Position numbers and translations under genes: made by a program. Source: Stomoxys calcitrans (taxonomy: Eukaryota > Arthropoda > Insecta > Diptera > Muscidae). From it: a DNA stretch of 64,000 nucleotides. The stretch's first letter is position 1; each line of letters starts with the position of its first letter. The notes under the pieces are model-generated. The model saw nothing but the letters and a program-made list of their open reading frames with translations. It did no database searches and had not been told where the DNA came from. Shown here piece by piece: positions 55,501-63,384 of this stretch. Location of the stretch: assembly GCF_963082655.1 (NCBI RefSeq), contig NC_081553.1:48603228-48667227 (forward strand), given 5' to 3'.

Positions 55501-58500
55501 TTGTCTGAAAATTTTGAGACAAAAAAGCTCAAGACCACTACATATTCCCATTGGACTACTAAACACATTTTGAGATCAGAATTTTATAAGGAAAAGCGAA
55601 GCATGGTCATTCAAACGGATCGATTGGGTAAGGAGGAAGAAAATTATTTTACATAAAACAAACATAACAATATAAACAGATATTGATTTCCAAGGGACTT
55701 TTATATTTTTTTAGGCAGTGAGGAACGATGGAATAATTGTATAACAGTTTAAGTTATCTGTTATATTGTCATGAAAACGCTAAAATGTTAAAATGTTCTG
55801 AGTGGACTATAACAATTATTTTAGGCAGTGAAGAAAGATGATTTGCAAAGATTTTATTTAATTTTATAACAGTTTTAGTAAACTGTTATAAAAAAAACAA
55901 TATTTACATTTTCTAAGAGTTCTACTGCAATTATTTTAGGCAATTAAGAATGATGGCTGGGCAAGTTAAATATATGTATAACAGTATTGGTAAACTATTA
56001 TATCGTCATAAACACGATAAAACGTTTGAAATTTTTTAAGAGGACGATTGCAATATTTGAGTCCTTGAAAAACGATGATTTGACATGTTAAAATAATTTT
56101 ATAACAGTTTTAGTAAACTGTTATACAATCATAAACTCTATAAAACGTTTGAAATTTCTAACTGTAATTTTTCTACGCTGTGAAAAACTATGGTTTGGTT
56201 ATCTATTACAGTTTTAGTAAACTGTTATACACTCATTAAACTATAAAAAGCTTTAAATTTCTAAGAGAACTATTGCAGTTTTTTTAGGAAGTAGAAAGCG
56301 ATAGTTTGCCTAAATAAAATCATTTTAAAACGGTTTTAGTAAACTGTTATACTGTCATAAACTCGATAAAACGTTTGAAAACTCTAATTGTAATTCTTCT
56401 AAGCAGCGAAAAACGATGGTTTGATAATTTATAACAGCTTTAGTAAACTGTTATACTCTCATTAAAACTATAAAATAGCTTTAAATTTCTAAAAGAACTA
56501 TTGCAGCACTTTTAGGAAGTAGACAGTTATGGTTTGCCTAGATAAAATAATTTTATAACTGTTTTTAGTACACTGCTATACAGTCATATACTCGATAAAA
56601 CGTTTGAAAACTCTAATTGTAATTCTTCTAAGCAGTGACAAACGATGGTTTTTTAATTAATAATAGTTTTAATAAACTATTATACTCTCATTAAAACTAT
56701 AAAAGGCTTTAAAGTTTCTAAACGGATTATTGCAGTTCTTTTAGGAAGTAGAAAGCGATGATTTGCCTAGATAAAATCATTTTATAACCGTTTTAATAAA
56801 CTGACATACTGTCATAAATACGATGAGTAGTTTTAAATTTTTAACACAACAATTTCAATTCCCTTAGGCTGTGAAAAACTGTGGTTTGGCAACAAAAAAC
56901 TATTTAATGAAAGTTTTTGTAAACTGTTATACTGTCATAAACGCGAGTAAAAAAGTGTAAAATTCCCAAAAAGATTATTGCCATTATTTTACGCAGGGGT
57001 AAACGATAGTTTGGCTAGTTAAAATAATTGTATTTCTATTTTAGTAAACTGTTATACTGTCATAAATACGATAAGTAGTTTTAAATGTCTAAGAGAACAA
57101 TTGCAATTCCCTTAGGCGGTGAAAATCTATGGTTTGGTAAGATAAAATTATTTTAAACAAGTTTTGGTAAACTGTTATACTTTCATAATCAAGATAAAAA
57201 TTTATTAAATTTCCAAGAAGATTATTGCCATTGTATAGGCTCGCGCAAAAACATGATTTGAGTAGTACAAAAAATTGTATTACAGTTATAGTAAACTGTT
57301 ATACTGACCTAAACATGATAAGAAGTTTAAGATTCTAGAGGGTACTATTGCAATTCTTTAAGGCAGAGAAGAACAAAGGTTTTTCAAGCTAAAATAATTT
57401 TATGGCTGAAGCTTAAAAAATGTTAGTTTGAAAAGTTAAACTTATTTTTTCTACAGTTTTAATAAACTGTTATACTGCTATATTTTTTACCAGTTAGCCC
57501 GGTTTGCTTCGCTACACCCAAAAATCCTACCGGCAGCCCTCTAGGCGCTGGTGCACAAATGAAGGCCCTAACCGATTATTCCGAAATATAAATAGCTGAT
57601 TTCTAAGAGAACAATTGCAATTCCTTTAGTCGGTGAAAAACTTAAGTTTGGTAAGATAAAATTGATTTGTAAAAGCTTAAGTCAACTGTTATAGTGTCAT
57701 AAATGCGATAAAATATGGTGTTAATCCAAGAAGATTGTTGCCATTATTGTAGGATGGTGTAAACGTTGGTTTGGCTAATTAAAATAATTGTATAACAGTT
57801 TTAGTAAACTGTTATAACGTCATAAACACGATAGGAAGTTTATGATTTCAAGGGGGATTATTGCAATTTTTGTAGGAAGTGAAATAAGATGGTTTTGTTG
57901 GTTAAACTAATTTTATAGCAGTTTTAGTGAACTGTTATACTGTCAAAGTTTGAAATATGAAATTTAAACTTATTTTTCTACGATTTCAATAAACTGTTAT
58001 ACTGTTATATTTTGTACTATTTAGCCTGGTATTATTCGCTATACCCAAAAATCCTACCAAGCGATAGCCGTCCATGCACTTGCGCTCAAATTAAGGCCCC
58101 AACCAATTGGTCCGAAATATAAATAGCTGATTCATACTCTACCCCCAAAAACGACTAAGATGAGTTCCCTTGTCCCGGTCATACTGTATACTTTTAGGTC
58201 GTTTTGAGATTGCCTTAAGGGATTTTGACCTCAGTTGTCTCGATCGAACTTCATGCCTTATTGGTGAGTTAATTTTTTTGTGGGTGGGTTGGCCCCGCAT
58301 ATACTTGATCTGCAGTGTAAATGCCAGACTCGTTCTCTCCATGCAAAGACCGTTCATTTGATTCCCATATTGTCCCAGGCTACCTATATGTCAATTAGGG
58401 GGAATATATATAGATTAAGGGGAATTTTTGGGGTGGGGCGGTCATTTTTTAATAAGATCCGTACATTAGTCTCCAACATATTTCGCTTGATATCCACGTT

Positions 58501-61123
58501 GTCTCATTTAACCAACTTAGGCATTTGAGGGTTTTCGATGATGGAGCAGCCCATCAAACACTCGAATTTGCAACATCCGATTCTAGGACTAATAAAGCAA
58601 TTTGAGTGATTATTAAAAATCTATGGATTCCTTATAATTTTAGTAATACATGTCCACTGTAAACAATGCTTACTGCGCTTTCAAAGACCTTTCATTTAAG
58701 TTGCATACTATCCCGCTCATCATACAATTTAGTGTGGTCTCTGGTGGCCCTCAGAAACTTCTGGCAAAATTTCTCTATCAGATTCCTGATCTTCTTCCAA
58801 ATACCTTTTATTTGATACCCATATTGTCCCAATCGGTAGAAACGCCCGTTTGGGTGGGGCGTTCCCCTTTGTTGACCCAAAATTTTTTTTAACAAATTCA
58901 CGTTTTTTGTTTATTGGCTCAGTACTTCTGACCCAATTTATGTATCAGAGTCCTACTTTTCTTCCGAAAAGCTTTCATTTGATACCCATTTTGTCCTAAA
59001 TGGTACAGATCCGTTAGGATGGGGCGTTTCCCCAGGTTGCTTGACCCTAAATTTTTTTGAACTTGCCCATATTTTAGGTTTACATTAAGATCGCTAAGAG
59101 GTTAACTTTAGCGCAGAGGTTAGCATGTTTGCCTATGACGCTGAACGCCTGGGTTCGAATCCTGGCGAGACCATCTGGAGAAATTTTCAGCGGCAACATT
59201 TGTGAGGTACCATGTAAAACTTCTCTCGAAAGAGATGTGGCACTGCGGCACGCCGTTCGGACTCTGCTATAAAAAAGAAGCCCCCTTATCATTGAGCTCT
59301 CATTTATATGTGAGAAGTTTGCCCCAGTTCCTTAGTGGAATGTTCATGGGCAAAATTTGCATTTACCATCTTAGAGATCAGACAGGGTCCGCTCCCCTTT
59401 GAGATATTAAGATGTGAAGTACCCAATTTTCACCAGGACGCAAAGTTTGTCAATTTCGTATTGGCTTCCAATGGGTGAACCCTGTATTGAAACTACAACA
59501 GAAAGATATCCGAAAAGTTTCCTTTATTTTCAAAAAACCTCAGATTTTGGAAATGGGTTCACCCATTGAAGTGAACTTAACTTGTAGAAAATTTTTCTTC
59601 TTACATTTTTTTATTCCTTCAGGCTATATTGGTTTTGCTTGTAAACGCTATGAACATTTTCCTTTCAAATATTGGAGCTTGGAACCCAGCAGGGAAGAGT
59701 AAGCGTCATGACAGAATATTTTTAATTTAATTAAAGCCTTTATTCCTCTCCCACCCTCTACCCTCCTCCCCTATTTAGCCCAGATAATGAGGTCATATTT
59801 ACCTTGGAAACACAATACGTTCGTTGTGTACTCTATTGTACACCACATGGCATACGAGGTCATGTCACGGAACCCACCAAGAAATTTGTGCGCAATCCCA
59901 AAATGTATTTGGTTATTGAGAAACCCATGAAGGATTACAAGGAATTTAAGAAACTATTTAAGGATAATAATTTGAATATATTTGCTGAACATGATGCTGG
60001 ATTTTATATAGAAAATGGTTGGTTCTTGAGTACTCAATCAACAAGTATTAAAAAATTTTAAAAAATCTCGTGATTTTTCGAACGTCTTCCAGCTAGAGAT
60101 CATATGCAATGCTTTCTATTCAAAGAATAGCATAGCAAAGATCTATGAAGGTTGAGCAAGTGGGTGTTGTTATTCATAACACTTTGACTGGCTGGTGTAT
60201 CATGATTTCTGTTACGCCATGTAACTTCATCTGCACTTTTGTTAAATTTATTAAGGTGCCCTACATACCCAAAGGCTGTTGAGTACGGTTTAGAGCACGC
60301 TTTTGTTTTGAAACAGGGCTCAATAAGTCCTCCAACTCTCCTGAGCGCAGCAAGAGGGGAGAAAGCCTCATAAATCATAAATGCTGAGAACAACAAGCAT
60401 ATCAAGAAAGTGCTGATGAAGTTACATGGCGTAACAGAAATCATGATACACTAGCCAGTCAAAGTGTTATGAATAACAAGTTTAACTCTATTTGCCTGAA
60501 ATTTTGGAGGTGGTATTTTTCTATGACTTCTAAAAGAAAGTCATTTAAAAATTTGACAAATGCGATCCATGTTGGAGAGTATATAAGATTCGGCCCGGTC
60601 GAACTTAGCACGCTTTCACTTGTTTAAACAAATCTTGTTTTCCATTTAGGTTACTTTTCTGAAAAGCATTTGGCCACCGAAATGCACACTTACTGTTGCA
60701 TGGCTATTCACAGCACTCAAATGCGATTCAATTTCTCACAATGGAATCGCTTGGCTAAAAGACGTGATATTCTCTTTAAATTCATTCAAAAGGATGATTT
60801 GCCCGAAAACTTGGTCGAAGTACGCATTACCCCGGAGGAGGCATTTTTTGTTGAAATTTCAGAATTGTGTTCCGATGATTTGAATGTTATTAAATTGGAT
60901 TATGCTTTGACTTGGCGAAATATAGGTGTATGTTGTCATTACTTTTCAATAACATTTTATTTTAAATTTTCTATTGATTGATCGTTTTTAGAGTTACACT
61001 GATCTACACCATTTGATACGATCCATGTATACCGCTGCCACGGATATGAGATGCCGAAATCCTACATTAATTTCTTGTATAAAAGATCTGCTGTGTGAGA
61101 TAAGACCCTTAAGTTTTTCTTAA
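46346..61123 (+). CDS. DNAI7: DNAI7/CASC1-like axonemal dynein accessory chain, nine exons
   Basis: Predicted homologue of DNAI7 (CASC1/Las1; Chlamydomonas IC97), an accessory chain of inner-arm dynein I1/f in motile cilia and sperm flagella. Joining 46346-46505, 46564-47010, 47076-47208, 47362-47887, 54115-55627, 59437-59698, 59779-60017, 60650-60927 and 60992-61123 gives 3690 nt, an exact multiple of three, about 1229 residues. Family evidence: a basic start (MPPKKSKKAKKSK); an N-terminal domain with KWQDFLACNPLPKP; a charged Lys/Glu segment; the hallmark LGGIYQLYYVSKPPHV (about residue 431), parallel to PLGGIYxFxLLYQPP in vertebrates; and a C-terminal domain ending PLSFS, like TRVLTFS at the vertebrate C-terminus. 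It is longer than the human protein (about 716 residues) because of a Lys-rich insert in exon 5. In a fly, the expected site of action is sperm or chordotonal axonemes. The identity is assigned from remembered family features; the symbol follows the human gene. Confidence 0.82.
46564..47010 (+). CDS. DNAI7: Dynein-chain gene, exon 2 (3' end uncertain)
   Basis: The acceptor is CCATAG|ATACC; phase fits exon 1 (G+AT). It encodes the CASC1-type N-terminal domain: KWQDFLACNPLPKPYLPPDI, FFTKLKFFEDQNMESNIDWP, RLRGKIKPEFGWLYNENINY. The same frame stays open to a TAA at 47070-47072. The only GT-AG join I find that keeps the frame into exon 3 uses GTATAT at 47011 and the AG at 47074-47075 (65-nt intron), but that acceptor has a poor pyrimidine tract. 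The discarded codons (RILGSEEAYMKW) look coding. The alternative is a one-base frameshift near 47050-47070. Confidence 0.7.
47076..47208 (+). CDS. DNAI7: Dynein-chain gene, exon 3 (5' end uncertain)
   Basis: It encodes NMKNFSPYSSVDAISAEYCF then SGDNFEIHIWSLKNVPIRFS. NMK and the IHIWSLKN block align with GNMK...LFVWANLNKNP of the vertebrate protein as I remember it. The donor CTAGA|GTAAGT at 47209 is strong. A tempting acceptor at TACAG|CTCC (47106) cannot be joined in frame to exon 2. Confidence 0.65.
47362..47887 (+). CDS. DNAI7: Dynein-chain gene, exon 4
   Basis: The acceptor is CATCTCTCAG|TGAGCC after a pyrimidine tract; GA+T completes an Asp codon. It encodes EPRLVANLHQLQILLHIPST, IHMKFDHITEYAKSFS, then a charged, coiled-coil-like segment (QKRQEYEVKLREYEEAQAKK) with Lys-rich runs, and FMDEEQKQYEDFINLIYNPE. 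The acidic/lysine stretch before the LGGIY block is a known feature of the family. The donor GAG|GTATAG at 47888 opens the 6.2-kb intron 4; without splicing, a stop follows at 47891. Confidence 0.85.
47888..48190 (+). repeat. Start of intron 4: right arm of inverted duplication (family D piece)
   Basis: After about 200 bases of plain intron, 48103-48164 (CGCCTTCTTTAACTCTCTAA, TATCTTTTTGGGGTGGGGAC) is the inverted copy of 46077-46137 (GTCCCAACCCTAAAAAGATA, TTAGAGAGTTAAAGAAGGCG), upstream of exon 1. Family D-like GCGGATATCGAATTCGTT follows, then the SINE. Confidence 0.75.
48190..48450 (+). repeat. Degenerate tRNA-derived SINE in intron 4
   Basis: Plus-strand head ATAGCCTATGACGCTGAAGG and CGTTCGAATCCTGGCGAGAA. 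The body is GCACTGCGGGACGCCCTTCG then GACTCGGCTATAAAAAGGAG. The tail is diverged (TCTCGGTTCCCGGTGGCAAT). It is the mirror partner of the SINE at 45845-46045. Confidence 0.75.
48451..48985 (+). repeat. Family D array in intron 4
   Basis: About four units with CCCCATATTGCCATGGCCGG, TTTTGGGGTTGGGGCGGCAC, ATCAAACTCGTTTTCTACTC and ACCTTTCACTTGAGTCCCAT. Confidence 0.75.
48990..49281 (-). mobile_element. tRNA-derived SINE in intron 4, minus strand
   Basis: A well-preserved copy: the tail GAACACTCCACTAAGGAACA is at the left, the body is CACCTCTTTGGAGAGAAG and the head is GCCAGGATTCGAACCCAGGC; the A-box part is shortened (GGTGGACATGCT). No clear target duplication was seen. Confidence 0.85.
49286..50365 (-). 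repeat. Family D array in intron 4
   Basis: Units in the reverse sense to 43515-45840: TACCTTTCATTTGATACCCT, TTTTGGGTGGTATTTTTGGG, GGGAGGGTCCG. Two reversed end motifs are near 49505-49545 (GTTTTTGATTCTACAGAACA) and 49945-49985 (TTTTTCAGTCTATAAGAAAC), so there are at least two joined elements. Confidence 0.78.
50366..52990. repeat. GC-richer degenerate tandem repeat in intron 4 (family E)
   Basis: A distinct, less AT-rich block. The words CGTTAAGACTGAGCGGACTT, AAGAAAGGAATCCGTCCAG, TTTACCGTTGCTTAGTAGCG and CTGTCAGCGAGTGCCTTGA recur at irregular spacing of about 230-350 bp. From 51719 to 52070 a near-350-bp period is clear. Open frames up to 183 codons (51873-52424, minus) repeat internally with the same period and match no protein I know. 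It is not related to families A-D; its origin is unknown. Confidence 0.6.
52991..54114. other. Remainder of intron 4, with a long hairpin
   Basis: Mostly unclassified sequence, somewhat richer in G+C than the flanks. It includes open frames at 53411-53641 (plus) and 53735-53944 (minus; SSLSDQIHDMAIASPLSRKG, then EDEGFVCPRTCALPSGVENR). They may be remnants of transposon ORFs on either side of the hairpin at 53704-53775. It ends with the exon 5 acceptor CTTATTTTAG at 54114. Confidence 0.45.
53704..53775. repeat. Long imperfect hairpin in intron 4
   Basis: Left arm GTGTCGAAAATCGCTGT and AGTCTGATT; right arm AATCAGACT and ACAGCGATTTTCGACAC, separated by a short loop. The two paired blocks are perfect, and only the joint between them is unpaired. 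Weaker symmetry continues outward (CCTCTC / CAGAGG). Confidence 0.9.
54115..55627 (+). CDS. DNAI7: Dynein-chain gene, exon 5 (largest)
   Basis: The acceptor TTATTTTAG|ATCAAC is in phase 0. It encodes INLKKFLILGGIYQLYYVSK then PPHVDFNCQGFNMTWHL, the most diagnostic block of the family. The rest is a long polar region (SKNSKKTKRQLSAF; LSLRRSLGDARAFGK; DIKKKYKMRIRSIYELKPFQ; KMKWRNKRLKQFFKNYERKH), clearly longer than in vertebrates and probably partly disordered. The frame runs on to TAA at 55654, but a donor TTGG|GTAAGG at 55628 joins exon 6 in frame (G+GA). Confidence 0.87.
55680..58125. repeat. Satellite of about 115-bp units with a central palindrome, intron 5
   Basis: About nineteen diverged tandem units. 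Each has the dyad ATAACAGTTTTAGTAAACTG + TTAT, whose arms ATAACAGTTT and AAACTGTTAT are exact complements in the best copies. The dyad is followed by ACTGTCATAAACACGATAAA, a run with TTAAATTTCTAAGAGAACAA, TTGCAATT(C/T)TTTTAGGCAGTG and AAAACGATGGTTTGGC. Two units carry a related extra block (57482-57602 and 58010-58135: CCCAAAAATCCTACC, CCGAAATATAAATAGCTGA), indicating a longer higher-order duplication. Nothing here is coding. Confidence 0.88.
58126..59100 (+). repeat. Family D array in intron 5
   Basis: Degenerate units with GATTCCCATATTGTCCCAGG, TTTTTGGGGTGGGGCGGTCA, TACCTTTTATTTGATACCCA and GTTTGGGTGGGGCGTTCCCC. Confidence 0.7.
59103..59365 (+). mobile_element. tRNA-derived SINE in intron 5
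   Basis: Head TTTAGCGCAGAGGTTAGCAT with intact B box GGTTCGAATCC, body shortened (AAATTTTCAGCGGCAACATT), tail GTTCCTTAGTGGAATGTTCA and GGGCAAAATTTGCA. It ends about 70 bases before the exon 6 acceptor. It is in the same orientation as the gene. Confidence 0.85.
59437..59698 (+). CDS. DNAI7: Dynein-chain gene, exon 6
   Basis: Acceptor TTTTCACCAG|GACGC; G+GA restores frame. It encodes FQWVNPVLKLQQKDIRKVSF, FKKPQILEMGSPIEVNLT and GYIGFACKRYEHFPFKYWSL. The YxxFPFKYWSLEP block parallels YxNMPYESWELRP of vertebrates. An in-frame 39-nt piece inside (from TGTAGAAAATTT to TTCCTTCAG) has intron-like borders. The donor is GAAGA|GTAAGC at 59699. Confidence 0.85.
59779..60017 (+). CDS. DNAI7: Dynein-chain gene, exon 7
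   Basis: Acceptor CCTATTTAG|CCCAG; GA+C gives Asp, then PDNEVIFTLETQYVRCVLYC. It continues TPHGIRGHVTEPTKKF and KELFKDNNLNIF-like sequence (residues KKLFKDNNLNIFAEHDAGFY), parallel to the LxxAGLNLFPxxYSxxYV block of the family. Intron 6 is 80 nt. The donor GAAAATG|GTTGGT is weak but joins exon 8 in frame. Confidence 0.85.
60168..60479. mobile_element. Fold-back (MITE-like) element in intron 7
   Basis: Arms of about 70 bp. Left 60168-60239 (GTTATTCATAACACTTTGAC, TGGCTGGTGTATCATGATTT, CTGTTACGCCATGTAACTTC); right 60406-60479 is its inverted copy (GAAGTTACATGGCGTAACAG, AAATCATGATACACTAGCCA, GTCAAAGTGTTATGAATAAC), with only a few differences. The 165-bp interior shows no transposase. No clear target duplication. 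Confidence 0.82.
60480..60625 (+). repeat. Family A right end in intron 7
   Basis: CTGAAATTTTGGAGGTGGTA, then GATCCATGTTGGAGAGTATA, GATTCGGCCCGGTCGAAC and GCACGCTTTCACTTGTTT. It stops 24 bases before exon 8, so it directly adjoins the 3' splice site. Confidence 0.85.
60650..60927 (+). CDS. DNAI7: Dynein-chain gene, exon 8
   Basis: Acceptor TTTTCCATTTAG|GTTAC; G+GT gives Gly. It encodes YFSEKHLATEMHTYCCMAIH, STQMRFNFSQWNRLAKRRDI, then FKFIQKDDLPENLVEVRITP and SDDLNVIKLDYALTWRNIG. The FxFSQWN block matches FxWSKWN of the family. I place the donor at GGT|GTATGT (60928, phase 0), because the nearer GT at 60926 does not join exon 9 in frame. Confidence 0.87.
60992..61123 (+). CDS. DNAI7: Dynein-chain gene, exon 9 with stop
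   Basis: Acceptor GTTTTTAG|AGTTAC after a 64-nt intron. It encodes SYTDLHHLIRSMYTAATDMR, then CRNPTLISCIKDLLCEIRPL and SFS-stop (TAA at 61121). LHHLIRSMYTAATD parallels LYHMVKDFASDVA, and PLSFS parallels RVLTFS at the vertebrate C-terminus. Confidence 0.87.
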   Translation, partial: SYTDLHHLIRSMYTAATDMRCRNPTLISCIKDLLCEIRPLSFS

Positions 61124-61150
61124 AAATGTTGTTTATTTGGGTTTAATTAT

Positions 61151-61156
61151 AATAAA
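61151..61156 (+). terminator. Polyadenylation signal of the dynein-chain gene
   Basis: AATAAA lies 28 bases after the stop codon, followed by AT/T-rich DNA. The transcript should end within about 30 bases, just before the family A element starts at 61195. Confidence 0.65.
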
Positions 61157-61194
61157 ATTGTTTAAAAAGGCTGGCAAGCAATTTGTCCTACTTT

Positions 61195-63372
61195 TTATAC
61201 TAATATCGTCATTCTGTTTGTAACACCTCGAAATAGGCGTCTAAGACCCTTTAAAGTATATATGTTCTTGATCGTCATGACATTTTAAGTCGATGCAGCC
61301 ATGTCCAATTCTGTCCGTCCGTCCGTCTGTCTGTCGAAACCACGCTTATTTTCGAAGAAGTAAAGCAAACCGCTTGAAACTTTGCACAAATATTTTTTAT
61401 AAGCGTAGGTCAGTTGGGATTGCAAATGGGTCAAATCGGTTAATTTTGTGATATAGCTGCCATATGAACCGATCTTGGGTCTTAAATTCTTGAGCCTCCA
61501 TAGGCCGCAAATCTTTTCCGATTGGAATGAAGTTTTGCACGTGGTGTTCTGGTATCACTTCCAACAACTGTACTAAGTATGGTTGAAATCGGTTCATAGC
61601 CTGATATAGCTGCCATATAAACCGATCTTGGATCTTGAGTTCTTGGGCCGCTAGAGGTCGCAGTTCCCATCCGATTTGGCTGAAATTTTGAATGAGGTAT
61701 TTTTGTGTCATTCCCAACAACTGTGCTAAAAACGGTTCAAATCGGTTCTTAACCTGGTATAGCTGCTATATAAACCGATCTCGGACCTTGAGTTCTTGAG
61801 CCGCTAGAGGGCGCAGTTCTATCCGATTTGGCTGAAATTTTGCATGAGGTGTTTTGTTATCTCTTCCAACAACTGTGCTAAATATGGTTCAAATCGGTTC
61901 ATAACCTGGTATAGCTGCTATATAAACCGATCTCGGATCTTGAGTTCTTGAGCCGCTAGAGGGCGCAGTTTTCATCCGATTTGTCTGAAATTGTGCGTGG
62001 GTTTTTTTTTGTTATGACTTCCAACAACTTAAGTATGGCGCAAATGGGCACATAACCTAATATAGCTGCCATATAAATCCGCCAGGATTCGAACCCAGGC
62101 GTTCAGCTTCATCGTCGGACATGCTAACCTCTGCGCTACGGTGGCCTCCTTCCATATACTTTTATTAATGTAGGTCGGGGTTGGAAATGGGCCATCTCGG
62201 TCCATGTTTTATATAGCTGCCATATAAACCAATCTTGGATCTTGACTGCTTGAGCCACTAGAGGGCTGAAATGGGTGCATAGCCTGATATAGCTGTCATA
62301 TAATCCGATCTGGGGTCTTGATATCTTGAGCCACTAAAGGGCGCAATTCTTATCCGATTTGGCTGAAATTTTGTATGACGTTTTAAGTTATGACTTCCAA
62401 CAACTGTGCTGAGAATGGTTGATATCGGTCCATAACCTGATATAGCTGTCACATAAACCGATCTGGGGTCTTGACTTCTTAAGCCTCTAGAGGACACAAT
62501 TATTGTCCGATTTGGCTTAAGTTTTGCACGACGTATTTTGTCATGACTTCCAACAACTGTGCCGAGTATGGTTTAAAACGGTTTATAACCCGATATAGGT
62601 TCCATATAACCCGATATTGAATCTTGACTTCTTGAGCCATTAGAGGGCCCAACTTTTATACGATTTAGCTGAAGTTTTGTCATGACTTCCAACAACTATG
62701 CTGATATAGGTCGCCTCTATAGGTCGCAAATCTCTTCTGATTTGACTGAAATTTTGCACGTGGTGTTCTGGTATCACTTCCAACAACTGTGCTAAGTATG
62801 GTTGATATCGGTTCATAACCTGATATAGCTGTTACATAAACCGATCTGGGGTCTTGACTTCGTGAGCCTCTAGAGGGCGCAATTATTGTCCATTTTGGTT
62901 GAAGCTTTGCACGACGTGTTTTGTTATGACTTCCAACAACTGTGCCTAATATGGTTCAAATCGGTCCATAACCTGATATAGCTGCGATATATACCGATCT
63001 GTGATCTTGACTTCTTGAGGCTCTAGAGGGCGCAATTAGTAGCCTATTTGGCTGAAATTTTGTACAAATGCTTTTTCGATTATTTTAAACATACGTGTCA
63101 AATATGGTCTGTATCGGTCTAAAGCCTGATGCAGTTCCCTTATAAGACTATCTCCCTATTTTACTTCTTGAGCCCCTATAGGGCGCAATTCTTATTCGAT
63201 TTGGCTGAAATTTTACATTACTTAATACAGCTCAAATAGCACAGCCATTAATTTCTTTTACCTTCTGTTTGCCTAAAATGAGATACCGGGAAATAACTCG
63301 ACGAATGCGATCCATGGTGGAAGGTTTATAAGATTCGGCCCTACCGAACGTAGCACGTTTTTACTTGTTTTC
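61195..63372 (+). repeat. Family A element, near full length, with an embedded SINE head
   Basis: Leader ACTAATATCGTCATTCTGTT, GTCCGTCCGTCTGTCTGTCG, then about twelve 153-bp units, the right-hand module and the right end GATCCATGGTGGAAGG, GATTCGGCCCTACCGAACG, TTTTTACTTGTTTT. The left hairpin is lost. The SINE piece is at 62082-62150. Confidence 0.85.
62082..62150 (-). repeat. tRNA-like head of the SINE, alone
   Basis: Minus strand: GGCCACCGTAGCGCAGAGGT, then GTCCGACGATGAAGCTGAAC, and GCCTGGGTTCGAATCCTGGC. Body and tail are absent. It may be a 5' remnant left by a deletion that also removed part of the host unit (the following leader-like GTAGGTCGGGGTTGGAAATG). Confidence 0.85.
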
Positions 63373-63384
63373 TCCCTTAAAGGG

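Noticed and set aside
55628..55656. Stop at 55654 as the end of the gene
   Set aside because: A GTAAGG donor precedes it, and exon 6 joins in frame; the family C-terminal domain is found downstream on the same strand.
60100..60444. 114-codon minus-strand frame in intron 7
   Set aside because: It covers the two inverted arms of the fold-back element and has no recognisable domain.
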